Part shown: positions 18,181-27,457 of the stretch, piece after piece
How positions within the stretch are numbered: position 1 is the first letter of the stretch
Layout of the letters: each line of letters begins with the position of its first letter
Assembly (NCBI GenBank): GCA_002292215.1
Contig: DBBN01000068.1
Coordinates: 1-39,153, forward strand
Direction: 5' to 3'
Length of the DNA: 39,153 nucleotides
Source: Glaciecola sp. UBA983
GTDB taxonomy: Bacteria > Pseudomonadota > Gammaproteobacteria > Enterobacterales > Alteromonadaceae
Made by a program: the position numbers and the translations under genes
Notes under the pieces: generated by a model
What the model saw: the letters and a program-made list of their open reading frames with translations, nothing else
Database searches by the model: none
Told to the model about the DNA's origin: nothing

Positions 18181-19018
18181 TTGGTAACCACTCGTGTAAA
18201 TCTGGTGCGATATGAATGTCGGCATCGTTGCGTAATCTGTTGAGCAAGTCAGAGAGGGCTTTTCGGCGTAATGTGATTCTATATTCAGCCAAAACCTGAT
18301 CTTTAACCTTAATATAGGGTGGCACCTGAGGTTCAAGTTTGTTTACTAGTAGCATTAATATACAACCTTGATGAGTGTAAATAGGCACTGACATCTCTTG
18401 TGCCTGCAGTGTACTTAACTGCTGTGCCAATTGATTACCTAGCTGGCGGTAAACTAAGGTTTCGCTGTGTAAACTGCTCTCTAGTGGTTGGTTGAAGATG
18501 TTGTGATGCCAGTCAGCCGATAAAGTTGTTGATTCGTCCCATATGCGTTTTACTGTTTTAGCTTGACTGCACTGATTGTCATCATGATTAAAACGCGCAA
18601 TTTTAACTTGAAATTGACTGGGAGAAGTAAACCTAGTTTGCTGAGCTTGGTAAAACGATACTAAGTCTGTTTCATCGGGCTGTGCTTGCAAGACCTTGTG
18701 TACTTCTTGCTCAACGATTCGTTGCACTATTGCTTTTCGGATAACCTTGTCAGATTGCACTAATCCTAGTTCTTCTGCTCGTAGTAGTAATAATTTATTA
18801 TCTATTAACAAATTAAGTAATTCATTTTTTGATACATTGGGATTTTGTGTTTGTGCGTCAGCGAGTTGGTCATGGCTAATTCCATGACCATCGATAGTGA
18901 TAATATTATCACCACTAATATTAATGCTGCTCTGCACACCTGAGCCCATCACTGCCAGGACAACCCCGGTAATAAATAATACCAACAGTAATTTTTTTGA
19001 GTGTGCCAAACTTGCCAT
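18173..19018 (-). CDS. Peptidyl-prolyl isomerase-like protein (SurA/PpiC type)
   Basis: 281 residues. An N-terminal membrane helix (about 9-24) puts the rest in the periplasm. A SurA-N-like helical region (about 45-120; LLNLLIDNKLLLLRAEELGL) precedes a parvulin-like rotamase region (about 125-245). That domain is divergent, so catalysis is uncertain. ATG 19018 has AAGG upstream, and the gap to DUF3604 is 8 nt. Close coupling suggests it helps fold or insert the DUF3604 or HupE protein. Confidence 0.75.
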   Translation of the reverse strand: MASLAHSKKLLLVLFITGVVLAVMGSGVQSSINISGDNIITIDGHGISHDQLADAQTQNPNVSKNELLNLLIDNKLLLLRAEELGLVQSDKVIRKAIVQRIVEQEVHKVLQAQPDETDLVSFYQAQQTRFTSPSQFQVKIARFNHDDNQCSQAKTVKRIWDESTTLSADWHHNIFNQPLESSLHSETLVYRQLGNQLAQQLSTLQAQEMSVPIYTHQGCILMLLVNKLEPQVPPYIKVKDQVLAEYRITLRRKALSDLLNRLRNDADIHIAPDLHEWLPSE

Positions 19019-19026
19019 GACTCGCC

Positions 19027-21318
19027 TTATTTATAGTTTACGTAAATGGGTGATGACCATGCTCGATGACCTTTATTGGCTAAGCAATCCTCATCTTGAG
19101 CTGTTTCAAAAGATCCTTGGCATATCGTTACTGCGATAGCTTGACCATTTTCATCAAATTGAGTGCGTAACGTATCAGCATTGATCATGGGTATTGCTTG
19201 CTCAATAACACGGGCATAATAAAAAGTATCTCTAGCACCAGTACTATATTCTTCATCAGTAAACGTGATTTCACATTTTGGGGTATCTTGCGGACACTGA
19301 AATACTTTCCAGGTATTCTCGATCAACGATTCAACAGGTTCATCTTTGTATGCTTGTGGCTTAATACGGGTTATTTCAATGCGTTGAATTGAATGGCGTT
19401 TATCAGTTGGATTGAAGCACTCACCTAGGGACATTTTTTCTAATTGATGGCTGTCTAAACTCGCGATAACATGTTCGGGACACCCTTTTTCTTGAATCGG
19501 AGAACCAACGGCGGTGACTTTAAATATAGGGTTTTTTTGACGGTTTACAGAGCTGCCCATTGGTGCCGTTAACTGATTATCTTCATTGATCATATCAAAC
19601 CATAACATGATTTTATGGCCGCTAGTACCGTACACACGTTTGTTTTTCATCGCTTGCCAAATGCCTTCACGGTTGCGTTCATCAACGTGTATCGCAGCAA
19701 GTCCACCAAGATATAAAAATGATCCTACCCTTTCTACCTGCGCTGCTCTAAGCTTTAATTTAGCGGTATCATATTCATCACGAGTACGAGATGATGATTT
19801 TAATTCACCATCATCAGGTAGTAATAGATTTCCCCAGAATTCCTCACGGGGGCCATTACTGTCACTGACAAATATTCGACCGACTTGTTTAAAACCATGT
19901 CCCGCTCTAGCGGTATGCGTATCAGTCGCCGCAATAAACCCCCATTCAAAACCTAACGGATTTTCAGGGTCGTCAAAATTACGTAAAGCTAGACCGTATT
20001 GAGCGGATTTTTTGGGACGATAATTAAAGGCGGGATTAAACACGTCTCTGGCTTGTTCAGCATCTAACCATGCTGTTGGCTGGTGTGATGGCACGGTTAA
20101 GAAGCCGGTTGTGTCATCGGTATTGACGAAGTTTTGGCGCGCAATAATGGCTCTGCTGTCACATTCTTCGGTGGTGTTGTTTTCATCTAAACAGCGTTGA
20201 CGAATAATTTCACCGGCCTGCCAGCAGCCAGGTAAATAGTTTTGTTGTGGTTCGGGACAATAATATTGACCTGCATCATTTACCGGTCTAGGGTCAAAAT
20301 TGCGATATTGCTCTGAGGCGCCATGCCCGGAATAGACTTCAATTAATGAGGCTAAGTTATTATCAACGTCTTTAGCATTTAAGTGGGTTTCCCAGCTAGC
20401 ATCCGGTGGGGTATAGAATCCCCAGGTCATTCCATGTGGCGCTACAATAGTATCTATACCCCATTCCTTGAGCTTCTTATAAAGTTCTCCTGTAGTGGAT
20501 GCTTGTTCATAGCAATCAGCAGGTAATTCATTTGAGGGAACATCAGTAGCGCAATTTGGCGTCTCTGACATTTGGTTTATAAGGCTATTGTAGGAGGCAT
20601 AATAATCTTTATGCCGTGGATCTAATATTTCTAATACTTTTGATAATTTGCTTGATGAGTCACGCTTGGCTGTCGTTGATAATTTAACTTTAGCGCCAAT
20701 GGGGCGGCTCGGTAGATTTCCTTCAGAGGTATCTTTGAATAACACATTATGATGACCATAATGCTCTGCCTTAGTTTCGCCAATTTGAGTCCATTCGTAA
20801 CCCATAAATGCATAGGTATCTTGGTACTCACCATTTTGACTAGCTTGGTTGCATTTATCAATAGACTCAATGGCATCATGCCAACGTTCTGGCGTGTAAG
20901 ACTCTGAGTGGTCAGTTAAAAAATAGAAATCTAATTGTGATATGAAGCGTGCGTAATCACAGGCGTAGCCCGGGGGGAAGGCGCCTTGAGCGCCATGCAT
21001 TAATGGCAGTGAATACATAAATGCATCAGAGGAATTAGTCGTATGTACGTGGGTATCACCAAAGAGAATTTGCGTATCACTGTCAATACCCAAGGCTGCT
21101 AGAACATTAACTTGGCCTGCCTGACGCAATGCGACTTGATCTAAGGGTAATTTTTGTTGAGTTACTTTATTTTTATTAAAAGGAGACTCTTGCCAATATA
21201 AATTGGGATCTGCAAAATATCCAGGAAGAATTTTATATACCGAATCGGGCATTTTTCCTGAAAAGAAACTGATCACAACTATCAGGATGAACAAGAATGA
21301 TAAAAGTATTTTTTTCAT
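19027..21318 (-). CDS. DUF3604 protein, exported, PHP-like metal site
   Basis: 763 residues with an N-terminal hydrophobic segment (about 4-20), probably a membrane anchor or uncleaved signal, so it should act outside the cytoplasm. The DUF3604 body carries His/Asp motifs like those of PHP phosphoesterases: FGDTHVHTTNSSDAF (H90, H92), FLTDHSE (D136, H137), VAPHGMTWG and AATDTHTARAGHG. That suggests a metal-dependent hydrolase (inference; the substrate is unknown). It sits 50 nt after the FGGY kinase gene and 8 nt before the parvulin-like gene, in one operon. Confidence 0.85.
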   Translation of the reverse strand: MKKILLSFLFILIVVISFFSGKMPDSVYKILPGYFADPNLYWQESPFNKNKVTQQKLPLDQVALRQAGQVNVLAALGIDSDTQILFGDTHVHTTNSSDAFMYSLPLMHGAQGAFPPGYACDYARFISQLDFYFLTDHSESYTPERWHDAIESIDKCNQASQNGEYQDTYAFMGYEWTQIGETKAEHYGHHNVLFKDTSEGNLPSRPIGAKVKLSTTAKRDSSSKLSKVLEILDPRHKDYYASYNSLINQMSETPNCATDVPSNELPADCYEQASTTGELYKKLKEWGIDTIVAPHGMTWGFYTPPDASWETHLNAKDVDNNLASLIEVYSGHGASEQYRNFDPRPVNDAGQYYCPEPQQNYLPGCWQAGEIIRQRCLDENNTTEECDSRAIIARQNFVNTDDTTGFLTVPSHQPTAWLDAEQARDVFNPAFNYRPKKSAQYGLALRNFDDPENPLGFEWGFIAATDTHTARAGHGFKQVGRIFVSDSNGPREEFWGNLLLPDDGELKSSSRTRDEYDTAKLKLRAAQVERVGSFLYLGGLAAIHVDERNREGIWQAMKNKRVYGTSGHKIMLWFDMINEDNQLTAPMGSSVNRQKNPIFKVTAVGSPIQEKGCPEHVIASLDSHQLEKMSLGECFNPTDKRHSIQRIEITRIKPQAYKDEPVESLIENTWKVFQCPQDTPKCEITFTDEEYSTGARDTFYYARVIEQAIPMINADTLRTQFDENGQAIAVTICQGSFETAQDEDCLANKGHRAWSSPIYVNYK

Positions 21319-21368
21319 ATTTATCTCATGATTTGTTTATAATATTACTTTATTTTTAAATCAATTAT

Positions 21369-22961
21369 TTATTTTGGATAACTCGTTATTTTACGAATGG
21401 CTTTATATAATGGGCTTAGCCGAGAATACATTTTTTTGTAAACTTCCTGATATAGCGTATCGTATAATTTGGTATTACTTTCTATTGGCATAAATATATC
21501 TCCAGTATGAGTCATGTTTTCAATTGCATTTTCATAGTTATCATAAAGACCAATGCCAACAGCTGCATTAATGGCAGCACCTAATCCGGATGTTTCAAAT
21601 GTATGCGGGCGTTGTGCGGGCATGCCAAAGATGTCGGCCGTTATTTGCATTGCTTGATCACTTTGTGACCCGCCCCCTGAGACTATTAACTTGGTTATGT
21701 TAACGCCTGATTTTTGTTCAGATAATTCCTTCCCTTCACGCAGGGCGTAACCAATACCTTCAATAATGGCTCGATAAATATGTGCTCGGGTATGGACATC
21801 ACCAAAGCCAATAATGGCTCCTTTCGCTTCAGGACCTGGTTTTCGTATTCCAGGGTTCCAGTAAGGTTGTAATACTAGGCCCATAGAGCCTGCTGGTACT
21901 TGTTTCAATAAATCATCAAATAGACTCTCAACAATTACACCTTCTTTTTCTGCAATTTGTTGTTCTTTTAAGCCAAACTCTCGTTTGAACCAACTAACCA
22001 TCCAATAGCCACGTGGTACAATAATCTCGGTGTTATAGACATTGGGCATTGCTGCCGGATAGGCCGGTGAACTTTTAATCGCTTCAACATATTTTGTATT
22101 GGTGATGTTATAAGTTGCGGTTGTACCATAACTTAAACTTCCCATTTGTGGCGTTAAACAGCCTGATCCTAATACCTCACAAGCTTTATCTGAACCGGCA
22201 GAAATTAATGGTAAACCGCAAGGAATACCTGTATCACTAGAAGCTTGTTCAGATATTGTGCCTAACTCTTGCCCACAAGGAACCAGTTCAGGTAACATTT
22301 CTCTAGTGATTGGCAGTGCTTGCCAGCGCCAATCTGATGGTTTGCACCATGTATGATTTTTAAAATCAAAAGGCAGGTAACCTACTTGACTTGATATTGA
22401 ATCTACATAATTACCGGTTAACTTAAAACTATGAAAACCAGAAAGTAACATAAATTTATGGGTTTTTTTCCAAATGTCAGGCTGATGATGCTTGATCCAA
22501 TTCGCTTCAGATTGTTTTCTAAAATAGTCAACCGTTGACTTTTCACCGGCGAGGATAAAAAGTAAACGCCAATACCAACTCATCTTATCAAGTGTATTTT
22601 GTTCTCGTTGATCTAGCCAAACAAAGGCAGGTCTTAGCGGTCGACCTTGCTTATCTAAATTAACCATGGTGGCTCGTTGACAAGTTAAGGAAACACCTTT
22701 TATTTGGGATTTTTTTATGTTCAATAATTCAAGTTCAGGCCATAATTCATTACACGTTTTTGCTAACATTTCCCAATAATAAGCAGGTTCTTGTTCCGCC
22801 CAGCCGGGTTGTTTTGAAAAGTATGGTTCTATTTCCACCTTACTTTTAGCGACTAACTGGCCTTTAAGATCAAACAGTAAAGCGCGAATGCTTTGTGTAC
22901 CATTATCAAGTGCTAATATATAGTTTTGTTGGTCTTGATGCTGTGTATTATTGTTGCTCAT
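21369..22961 (-). CDS. FGGY-family kinase with altered substrate site
   Basis: 530 residues from ATG 22961, with GAGAAAG upstream; the longer in-frame start at 23024 lies inside the preceding gene. The N-terminal ATPase core opens with LALDNGTQSIRALLFD (19-31), and the C-terminal half has the FGGY signature region GIGYALREG and VSGGGSQSDQAMQ. In glycerol kinase the substrate is held by an Arg-Glu pair and an Asp-Gln pair. Here the equivalent positions read QRAT (R96-A97) and GSDKA (D258-K259). The Glu and Gln are lost, so glycerol itself is unlikely to be the substrate. A modified glycerol would fit the neighbours. Confidence 0.88.
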   Translation of the reverse strand: MSNNNTQHQDQQNYILALDNGTQSIRALLFDLKGQLVAKSKVEIEPYFSKQPGWAEQEPAYYWEMLAKTCNELWPELELLNIKKSQIKGVSLTCQRATMVNLDKQGRPLRPAFVWLDQREQNTLDKMSWYWRLLFILAGEKSTVDYFRKQSEANWIKHHQPDIWKKTHKFMLLSGFHSFKLTGNYVDSISSQVGYLPFDFKNHTWCKPSDWRWQALPITREMLPELVPCGQELGTISEQASSDTGIPCGLPLISAGSDKACEVLGSGCLTPQMGSLSYGTTATYNITNTKYVEAIKSSPAYPAAMPNVYNTEIIVPRGYWMVSWFKREFGLKEQQIAEKEGVIVESLFDDLLKQVPAGSMGLVLQPYWNPGIRKPGPEAKGAIIGFGDVHTRAHIYRAIIEGIGYALREGKELSEQKSGVNITKLIVSGGGSQSDQAMQITADIFGMPAQRPHTFETSGLGAAINAAVGIGLYDNYENAIENMTHTGDIFMPIESNTKLYDTLYQEVYKKMYSRLSPLYKAIRKITSYPK

Positions 22962-22968
22962 GACTTTC

Positions 22969-24657
22969 TCACTCTGTGTTTTTAACTGTTTTGGGTAAGG
23001 AGTAATATTGTTGCCAAATCGCATTATAGCGTGTTACTTCATCTCGCCATTTTTTGGTTTCCCAGCCAAGCTCTTGTAAAAAGATAATCGATAATGGCGC
23101 AAACAATTCTGCTGCTCCATTTTTTAATAACAAGCCCAAACGGGTTCGTCTTAATAATAAATCATCAAGGTGGATAACTGCTTCGTGTCTAATTGCCCAG
23201 CGGCATTCAGCCAAACAAAATTTTGTTTTGGCGATTGTCCGTTGTTCTTCTTCAGTTCCTTGTTCAAGGAGTAAAGCGGCATTATTACCGTATCTACCGA
23301 TCAACCGTTCTAACCATAATTTGTCATCTGGACTGATATATCGTTTATGGTTAAAAATTTGTTCAAAGGATTGATTAGTAAACACATTGTCTGAATAGTT
23401 TTGGTTTGGTTGCTTCAGTGTCAACCAAGGTAATGCTGCATCAATCGCTTCAATTGCAGTTAAACGAAAAGTGGTTAACTTACCACCACTTGCCGTAATT
23501 AAGGCGTTATTAGCCCAAACGGCATGATCGCGCCGCTCTTTTGAAGCATGTTTAGAAAAATCTTTATCTGAAGCAATAACGGGTCTAACCCCCGACCAGG
23601 TAGAGACGATATCCTTAACCGTCAACGGGTTGTCTGGGAAGTTTTGGTTAACAGCTTGGAGTAAATAGTCAATTTCAATTGTGCTGATTGTTGCTTCATT
23701 ATCTAAACTTTCGTGATGATCTAAATCGGTTGTTCCAATGACGGTGACACCTTCCCAAGGATAAATAAATACAGGTCGTTGGTCTTCTGGATGCAGTATT
23801 GTTAAGCAAGCATCAACAAATAACCGTTCTTGATCTACGACTATATGGCTGCCTCGTAATGGTCTAACTCGCTTTTCATCAATAACTTCACTCCGCAGCA
23901 TATCCGCCCACGCGCCTGTGGCATTAATAACAACCGATGATTTTATTGTTATTTCAGATGCTTGAGCAGTGGTTACATCACTTGAAGTATCAGTAATGAC
24001 AACACCAATAACTTGCTCAGTTTTTGGATCCTTCAGTAATGTTTTGGCTTTGGTATAGTTGATAACTTGAGCGCCGGCTTGCACAGATTCATGTATAACA
24101 CGCATGACTAATCGAGAATCATCAACAACCGTGTCAGTGTAATAGCAAGCCCCCTTCAACTTCTCCGTCCTTAATGTGGGGAATTTATTGATAGTATCTC
24201 GTACGCTTAAAAATCTATGATCTTTAATACCAGCCAACCAATCATAAATATTTAGTAAAGTACTCATAACAAAACGACCAGGGAATTGCTTTTGTCTAAT
24301 TATAAAATAATATCCCATTCGGTTGATAAGACCGGGCGCTTCTTTAAACAAACGCTCACGTTCTTGTAATGAGTGTTTAGTCAATTTGACATCGCCTTGT
24401 GCGATATAACGCAGTCCACCATGCACCATCTTGGATGAACGACTGGATGTTCCCCAAGCAAAATCTTTTTGTTCGATGAGCAGTGACTTTAAACCGCGAC
24501 GGGTGGCCTCTTGTAATATTCCTGCACCTACAATACCCCCACCAATAACGATTACGTCCCATTGTTGTTCTGAATTAGCATTACAATTTTCAGATAATTG
24601 CGCTAACAGATCATTCCGATCTGTGATTGAAGTTGGCACTTTAGATATATGTGTCAT
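22969..24657 (-). CDS. FAD-dependent glycerol-3-phosphate dehydrogenase-like protein
   Basis: 562 residues (E. coli GlpD is 501). The FAD fold begins with VIVIGGGIVGAGILQEA (about 36-52), followed by the GlpD signature WGTSSRSSKMVHGGLRYI. The second DAO region contains VINATGAWAD, RGSHIVVD and GTTDLDHHE, and a C-terminal DAO-C domain follows. GlpD oxidises glycerol-3-phosphate to DHAP, passing electrons to quinone. Between an AGPS-like gene (4-nt gap) and an FGGY kinase (7-nt gap), it may act on a 1-substituted glycerol phosphate rather than free glycerol-3-phosphate. No glpF or glpK accompanies it. Confidence 0.9.
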   Translation of the reverse strand: MTHISKVPTSITDRNDLLAQLSENCNANSEQQWDVIVIGGGIVGAGILQEATRRGLKSLLIEQKDFAWGTSSRSSKMVHGGLRYIAQGDVKLTKHSLQERERLFKEAPGLINRMGYYFIIRQKQFPGRFVMSTLLNIYDWLAGIKDHRFLSVRDTINKFPTLRTEKLKGACYYTDTVVDDSRLVMRVIHESVQAGAQVINYTKAKTLLKDPKTEQVIGVVITDTSSDVTTAQASEITIKSSVVINATGAWADMLRSEVIDEKRVRPLRGSHIVVDQERLFVDACLTILHPEDQRPVFIYPWEGVTVIGTTDLDHHESLDNEATISTIEIDYLLQAVNQNFPDNPLTVKDIVSTWSGVRPVIASDKDFSKHASKERRDHAVWANNALITASGGKLTTFRLTAIEAIDAALPWLTLKQPNQNYSDNVFTNQSFEQIFNHKRYISPDDKLWLERLIGRYGNNAALLLEQGTEEEQRTIAKTKFCLAECRWAIRHEAVIHLDDLLLRRTRLGLLLKNGAAELFAPLSIIFLQELGWETKKWRDEVTRYNAIWQQYYSLPKTVKNTE

Positions 24658-24661
24658 TTCA

Positions 24662-26287
24662 CTACACCAAAGTGCCGGGATTCATTTGTTGCTCAGGGTC
24701 AAAGACATTACACAATTTAGTAATTGCTTTAATACCTAGTTTTCCTTTTTCGGATGCCAAGTAAGGGGCGTGATCTTTGCCAACACCATGTTGATGACTA
24801 ATAGTTCCACCATTTTTGACGATGGCTTCAGCGCCAGCAGCTTTTAATTTCATCCATCGTTGTAACGTTTTTTCGTAGTCTTGATCCATACGAAAAAGGA
24901 ACGTCGTATAAACACTACATCCTTGTCCATAAAAGTGTGATAAATGCGTAAAGACATGAATATGTTCATCAGTATCTGCAGAAGTGTTACTATCAGATTT
25001 AAGTGCATTGGCAATATCTGATTCCATACATTTAACAGCAGCAGGTACGAGAGACCAGTCAAGACACGTTTCCATAGTATCAACAACGATACCAGCATCC
25101 CAAAAACCTTGGCGTAAATACGGACTACGAAAACGGCTATGTTCCCAGTGCTTTCCTAACCCCGTACCGATATAAATACCTTTATGTTTACGGAGAAACT
25201 GCTTAGTCATTTTTAGAGCTGATTGACATTGTATTTTGGTGCCTGTGATACCAAAAGTAAACATGGTTTTTTCATTATGAGTGGAGGAAATACCTCGTAG
25301 GGTTAAATATTTTTCTAAATATTTAACCCCTCTGTCGTGACCTGAAAGTTTTAAATGAGAAGCCGTTTCAACTTCGTTACTCAACCGCATCATTGAAAGC
25401 TGAGTGCCACTTTGTACAATTTCTCTGGTCGCCTCCATGCCTATTTCCCAGTTAGGAAAAAAAGCCACATAAAAATTTTCTTCCTCAGCTATTTTGGTCA
25501 CTCGCATTTTAACTTCGGTAATTATTCCCATTCGACCTTCGCTACCTAAAATCATTTCACGCACATCTGGTCCCGCAGATGATGCAGGAAAGGTAGGTAT
25601 ATCAAGTGAGCCTTGTAACGTTTCTATATTTCCACCAGCAAACATTTTTTCGATGCGTCCATAGCGCAATGATTGTTGACCACTAGAACGACTAGCCACC
25701 CAACCGCCAATGGTTGATAACTCCCACGATTGTGGAAAATGTCCTAACGTATAACCATGCGCAGAGAGTTGCTTTTCAACATCAGGGCCTAATGTCCCAG
25801 CACCAAACGTTGCTATCTGACTTTTTTGATCAAAATCGATGAGCTTATTCATATTACTCATAGCAACCGTTATTATCGGTCGTCGACTTGCTAATGGGTT
25901 AATATGCCCACACACAGAAGTACCGCCACCATAAGGGATGAGGATTAAATTTTCTTGCTTGGCAAATTGTAATAGCTCTTGCACTTCTCGTGTTGAATTT
26001 GGCAATGCTACCCCGTCAGGAAAGGCTTCAAACTGACCACTATGAGTCGCTATCCAATCAGGAATACTTTGCCCACGACAATGACGTAAACGCACTTCTG
26101 CATCGGTATTAATTAACTTATGGTATGGAGCTTTCGATGTTGGTACTTTGGCTATGGCTTCATCAAGTGTAATTTCTGGCAACGCTGTGCTTTTACCTAA
26201 TATATTCTCAATATAATTTTGCGATGTTGTCGATAATTCAAAATCTAAATTGTTTTTTTCATCGCCCCAACCATTCCAGCGTTTCAT
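24662..26287 (-). CDS. FAD-binding oxidase resembling alkyl-DHAP synthase (AGPS)
   Basis: 541 residues from ATG 26287, which has AAGAG upstream; an ATG 18 nt further up lacks one. It opens KRWNGWGDE, typical of the AGPS group. The FAD domain has PYGGGTSVCG, the AGPS-type GHFPQSWELSTIGGWVASR, then RSSGQQSLRYGRIEKM and MILGSEGRMGIITEV. The C-terminal loop reads ISHQHGVGKDHAPYL: H498-Q499-H500, where the AGPS active site has three histidines. AGPS exchanges the acyl chain of acyl-DHAP for a fatty alcohol. Its relatives include D-lactate-type dehydrogenases, so the reaction here is uncertain. First gene of the operon. Confidence 0.85.
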   Translation of the reverse strand: MKRWNGWGDEKNNLDFELSTTSQNYIENILGKSTALPEITLDEAIAKVPTSKAPYHKLINTDAEVRLRHCRGQSIPDWIATHSGQFEAFPDGVALPNSTREVQELLQFAKQENLILIPYGGGTSVCGHINPLASRRPIITVAMSNMNKLIDFDQKSQIATFGAGTLGPDVEKQLSAHGYTLGHFPQSWELSTIGGWVASRSSGQQSLRYGRIEKMFAGGNIETLQGSLDIPTFPASSAGPDVREMILGSEGRMGIITEVKMRVTKIAEEENFYVAFFPNWEIGMEATREIVQSGTQLSMMRLSNEVETASHLKLSGHDRGVKYLEKYLTLRGISSTHNEKTMFTFGITGTKIQCQSALKMTKQFLRKHKGIYIGTGLGKHWEHSRFRSPYLRQGFWDAGIVVDTMETCLDWSLVPAAVKCMESDIANALKSDSNTSADTDEHIHVFTHLSHFYGQGCSVYTTFLFRMDQDYEKTLQRWMKLKAAGAEAIVKNGGTISHQHGVGKDHAPYLASEKGKLGIKAITKLCNVFDPEQQMNPGTLV

Positions 26288-26345
26288 ATCATATCTCTTT
26301 TGCATTCATTTAGTATTTTGATATATTAAACTTAACCTCAATATA

Positions 26346-26392
26346 TTTTCATGCTTTAATGGGGCTGATTGTTAATAATTTAGGACATAATT
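26346..26392 (-). promoter_or_regulatory. AraC-linked operator, copy 1
   Basis: A 47-bp segment between the AGPS-like operon and the divergent araC gene that recurs upstream of the GMC gene at 29115-29161. It matches at 38 of 47 positions with no gaps, the strongest part being TAGGACATA (26381-26389). Its GCTTTA end is nearest to the operon, about 66 nt before the start. It is probably the binding site of the AraC protein encoded alongside. Confidence 0.65.
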
Positions 26393-26407
26393 ACTGATGA
26401 TATACGC

Positions 26408-27457
26408 ATGAATAAGAAGCTTATTGCTATAGACGATGTCAAGGCTCCTCAATCGGTGATTGGTATTTCATTACTAACTAAATTAATCCAGAGTAATGGT
26501 TATAACCCTAAAGAGATGCTTGAAAAAGCGAATATTTCAGAGGGTTTATTGAGTGATCCTAAAGCGACCATTTCTTTTCAACAAGAGGTCGCATTTACTC
26601 GGGAATTAATAAATACCTTAGCCGATAATGATCTAGGTTTTAAAGCAGGACAATATTATCGACTTAATGGCTATGGTCTGATTGGTTTAGCCGCAGGTTT
26701 AAGTGAAACGGTGGGAGATGCTATTTTATTCTTTCTTAAATATATACGTCTTTCCTATATCCATTTTGAACTGAATTTTTATAAAAAAGAGGGTAATGCA
26801 ATACTGAGGTTTAGTGATCAATTTGAATTAGGGAATTTAAGACGATTTTATTTAGAAAGAGATTTTTCGTTTGCTTTCTTATCGACACGCGATATGTTTC
26901 CACGTTCTATTGTCGGTCAAAAACCTAAAACCATCCACTTCGATTTCCCATGTCCTACCACAGTTGAACACTATCAAGCATTATATGAATGCCCTGTTTT
27001 TTTCTCGATGCCTTATAATGAAATGTTATTTGACGAAAGGTATCTAGATTTACATTTACCCTTAGCCAGTGCAATGACCCGGGAATTATTAGAAGAACAG
27101 TGCAAAATGCAAGAGATAGCACTATTTGGTCATGACAGTTTTGTAGGCAAAGTACGAGAAATAATCCAAGTTATGGACAATGAAATACCTAATTTGGAGG
27201 CGATAGCTAAAATGCACTTCATGACTCCACGTACAATGAGACGTAAATTAAAAGAAAAAGGAACCACTTTTCAACAAATAGTTAATGAAGAGTTAAGTAA
27301 AAAAGCGATTCATTATCTATCAACATCCACTTTAAATATTGAGCAAATATCGGTGCGTTTAGGATATAGTGAATCGGCTAGTTTTATCAACGCATTTAAG
27401 CGTTGGACCGGTAAAACGCCAAAATCATATCAGCAGCTTTCTCTGCAATTGCAATAG
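26408..27457 (+). CDS. AraC-family transcriptional regulator (arabinose-binding-like sensor)
   Basis: 349 residues. The N-terminal sensor (about 20-200) is the all-purpose 'Arabinose_bd' type found in OruR/ArgR-like regulators. The C-terminal AraC DNA-binding domain (about 250-345) has both helix-turn-helix units: NLEAIAKMHFMTPRTMRRKL, and ISVRLGYSESASFINAFKRW with KTPKSYQQ. It diverges from the AGPS-like operon across about 120 bp. Its 3' end overlaps the convergent GMC gene by 62 nt. Position and the repeated operator make it the likely activator of both transcripts; the ligand is unknown. Confidence 0.92.
   Translation: MNKKLIAIDDVKAPQSVIGISLLTKLIQSNGYNPKEMLEKANISEGLLSDPKATISFQQEVAFTRELINTLADNDLGFKAGQYYRLNGYGLIGLAAGLSETVGDAILFFLKYIRLSYIHFELNFYKKEGNAILRFSDQFELGNLRRFYLERDFSFAFLSTRDMFPRSIVGQKPKTIHFDFPCPTTVEHYQALYECPVFFSMPYNEMLFDERYLDLHLPLASAMTRELLEEQCKMQEIALFGHDSFVGKVREIIQVMDNEIPNLEAIAKMHFMTPRTMRRKLKEKGTTFQQIVNEELSKKAIHYLSTSTLNIEQISVRLGYSESASFINAFKRWTGKTPKSYQQLSLQLQ

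Noticed and set aside
18181..18336. N-terminal extension of the short parvulin-associated protein
   Set aside because: It is only the other-frame reading of the upstream parvulin-like gene; a GTG at 18180 with a membrane helix is a better start.
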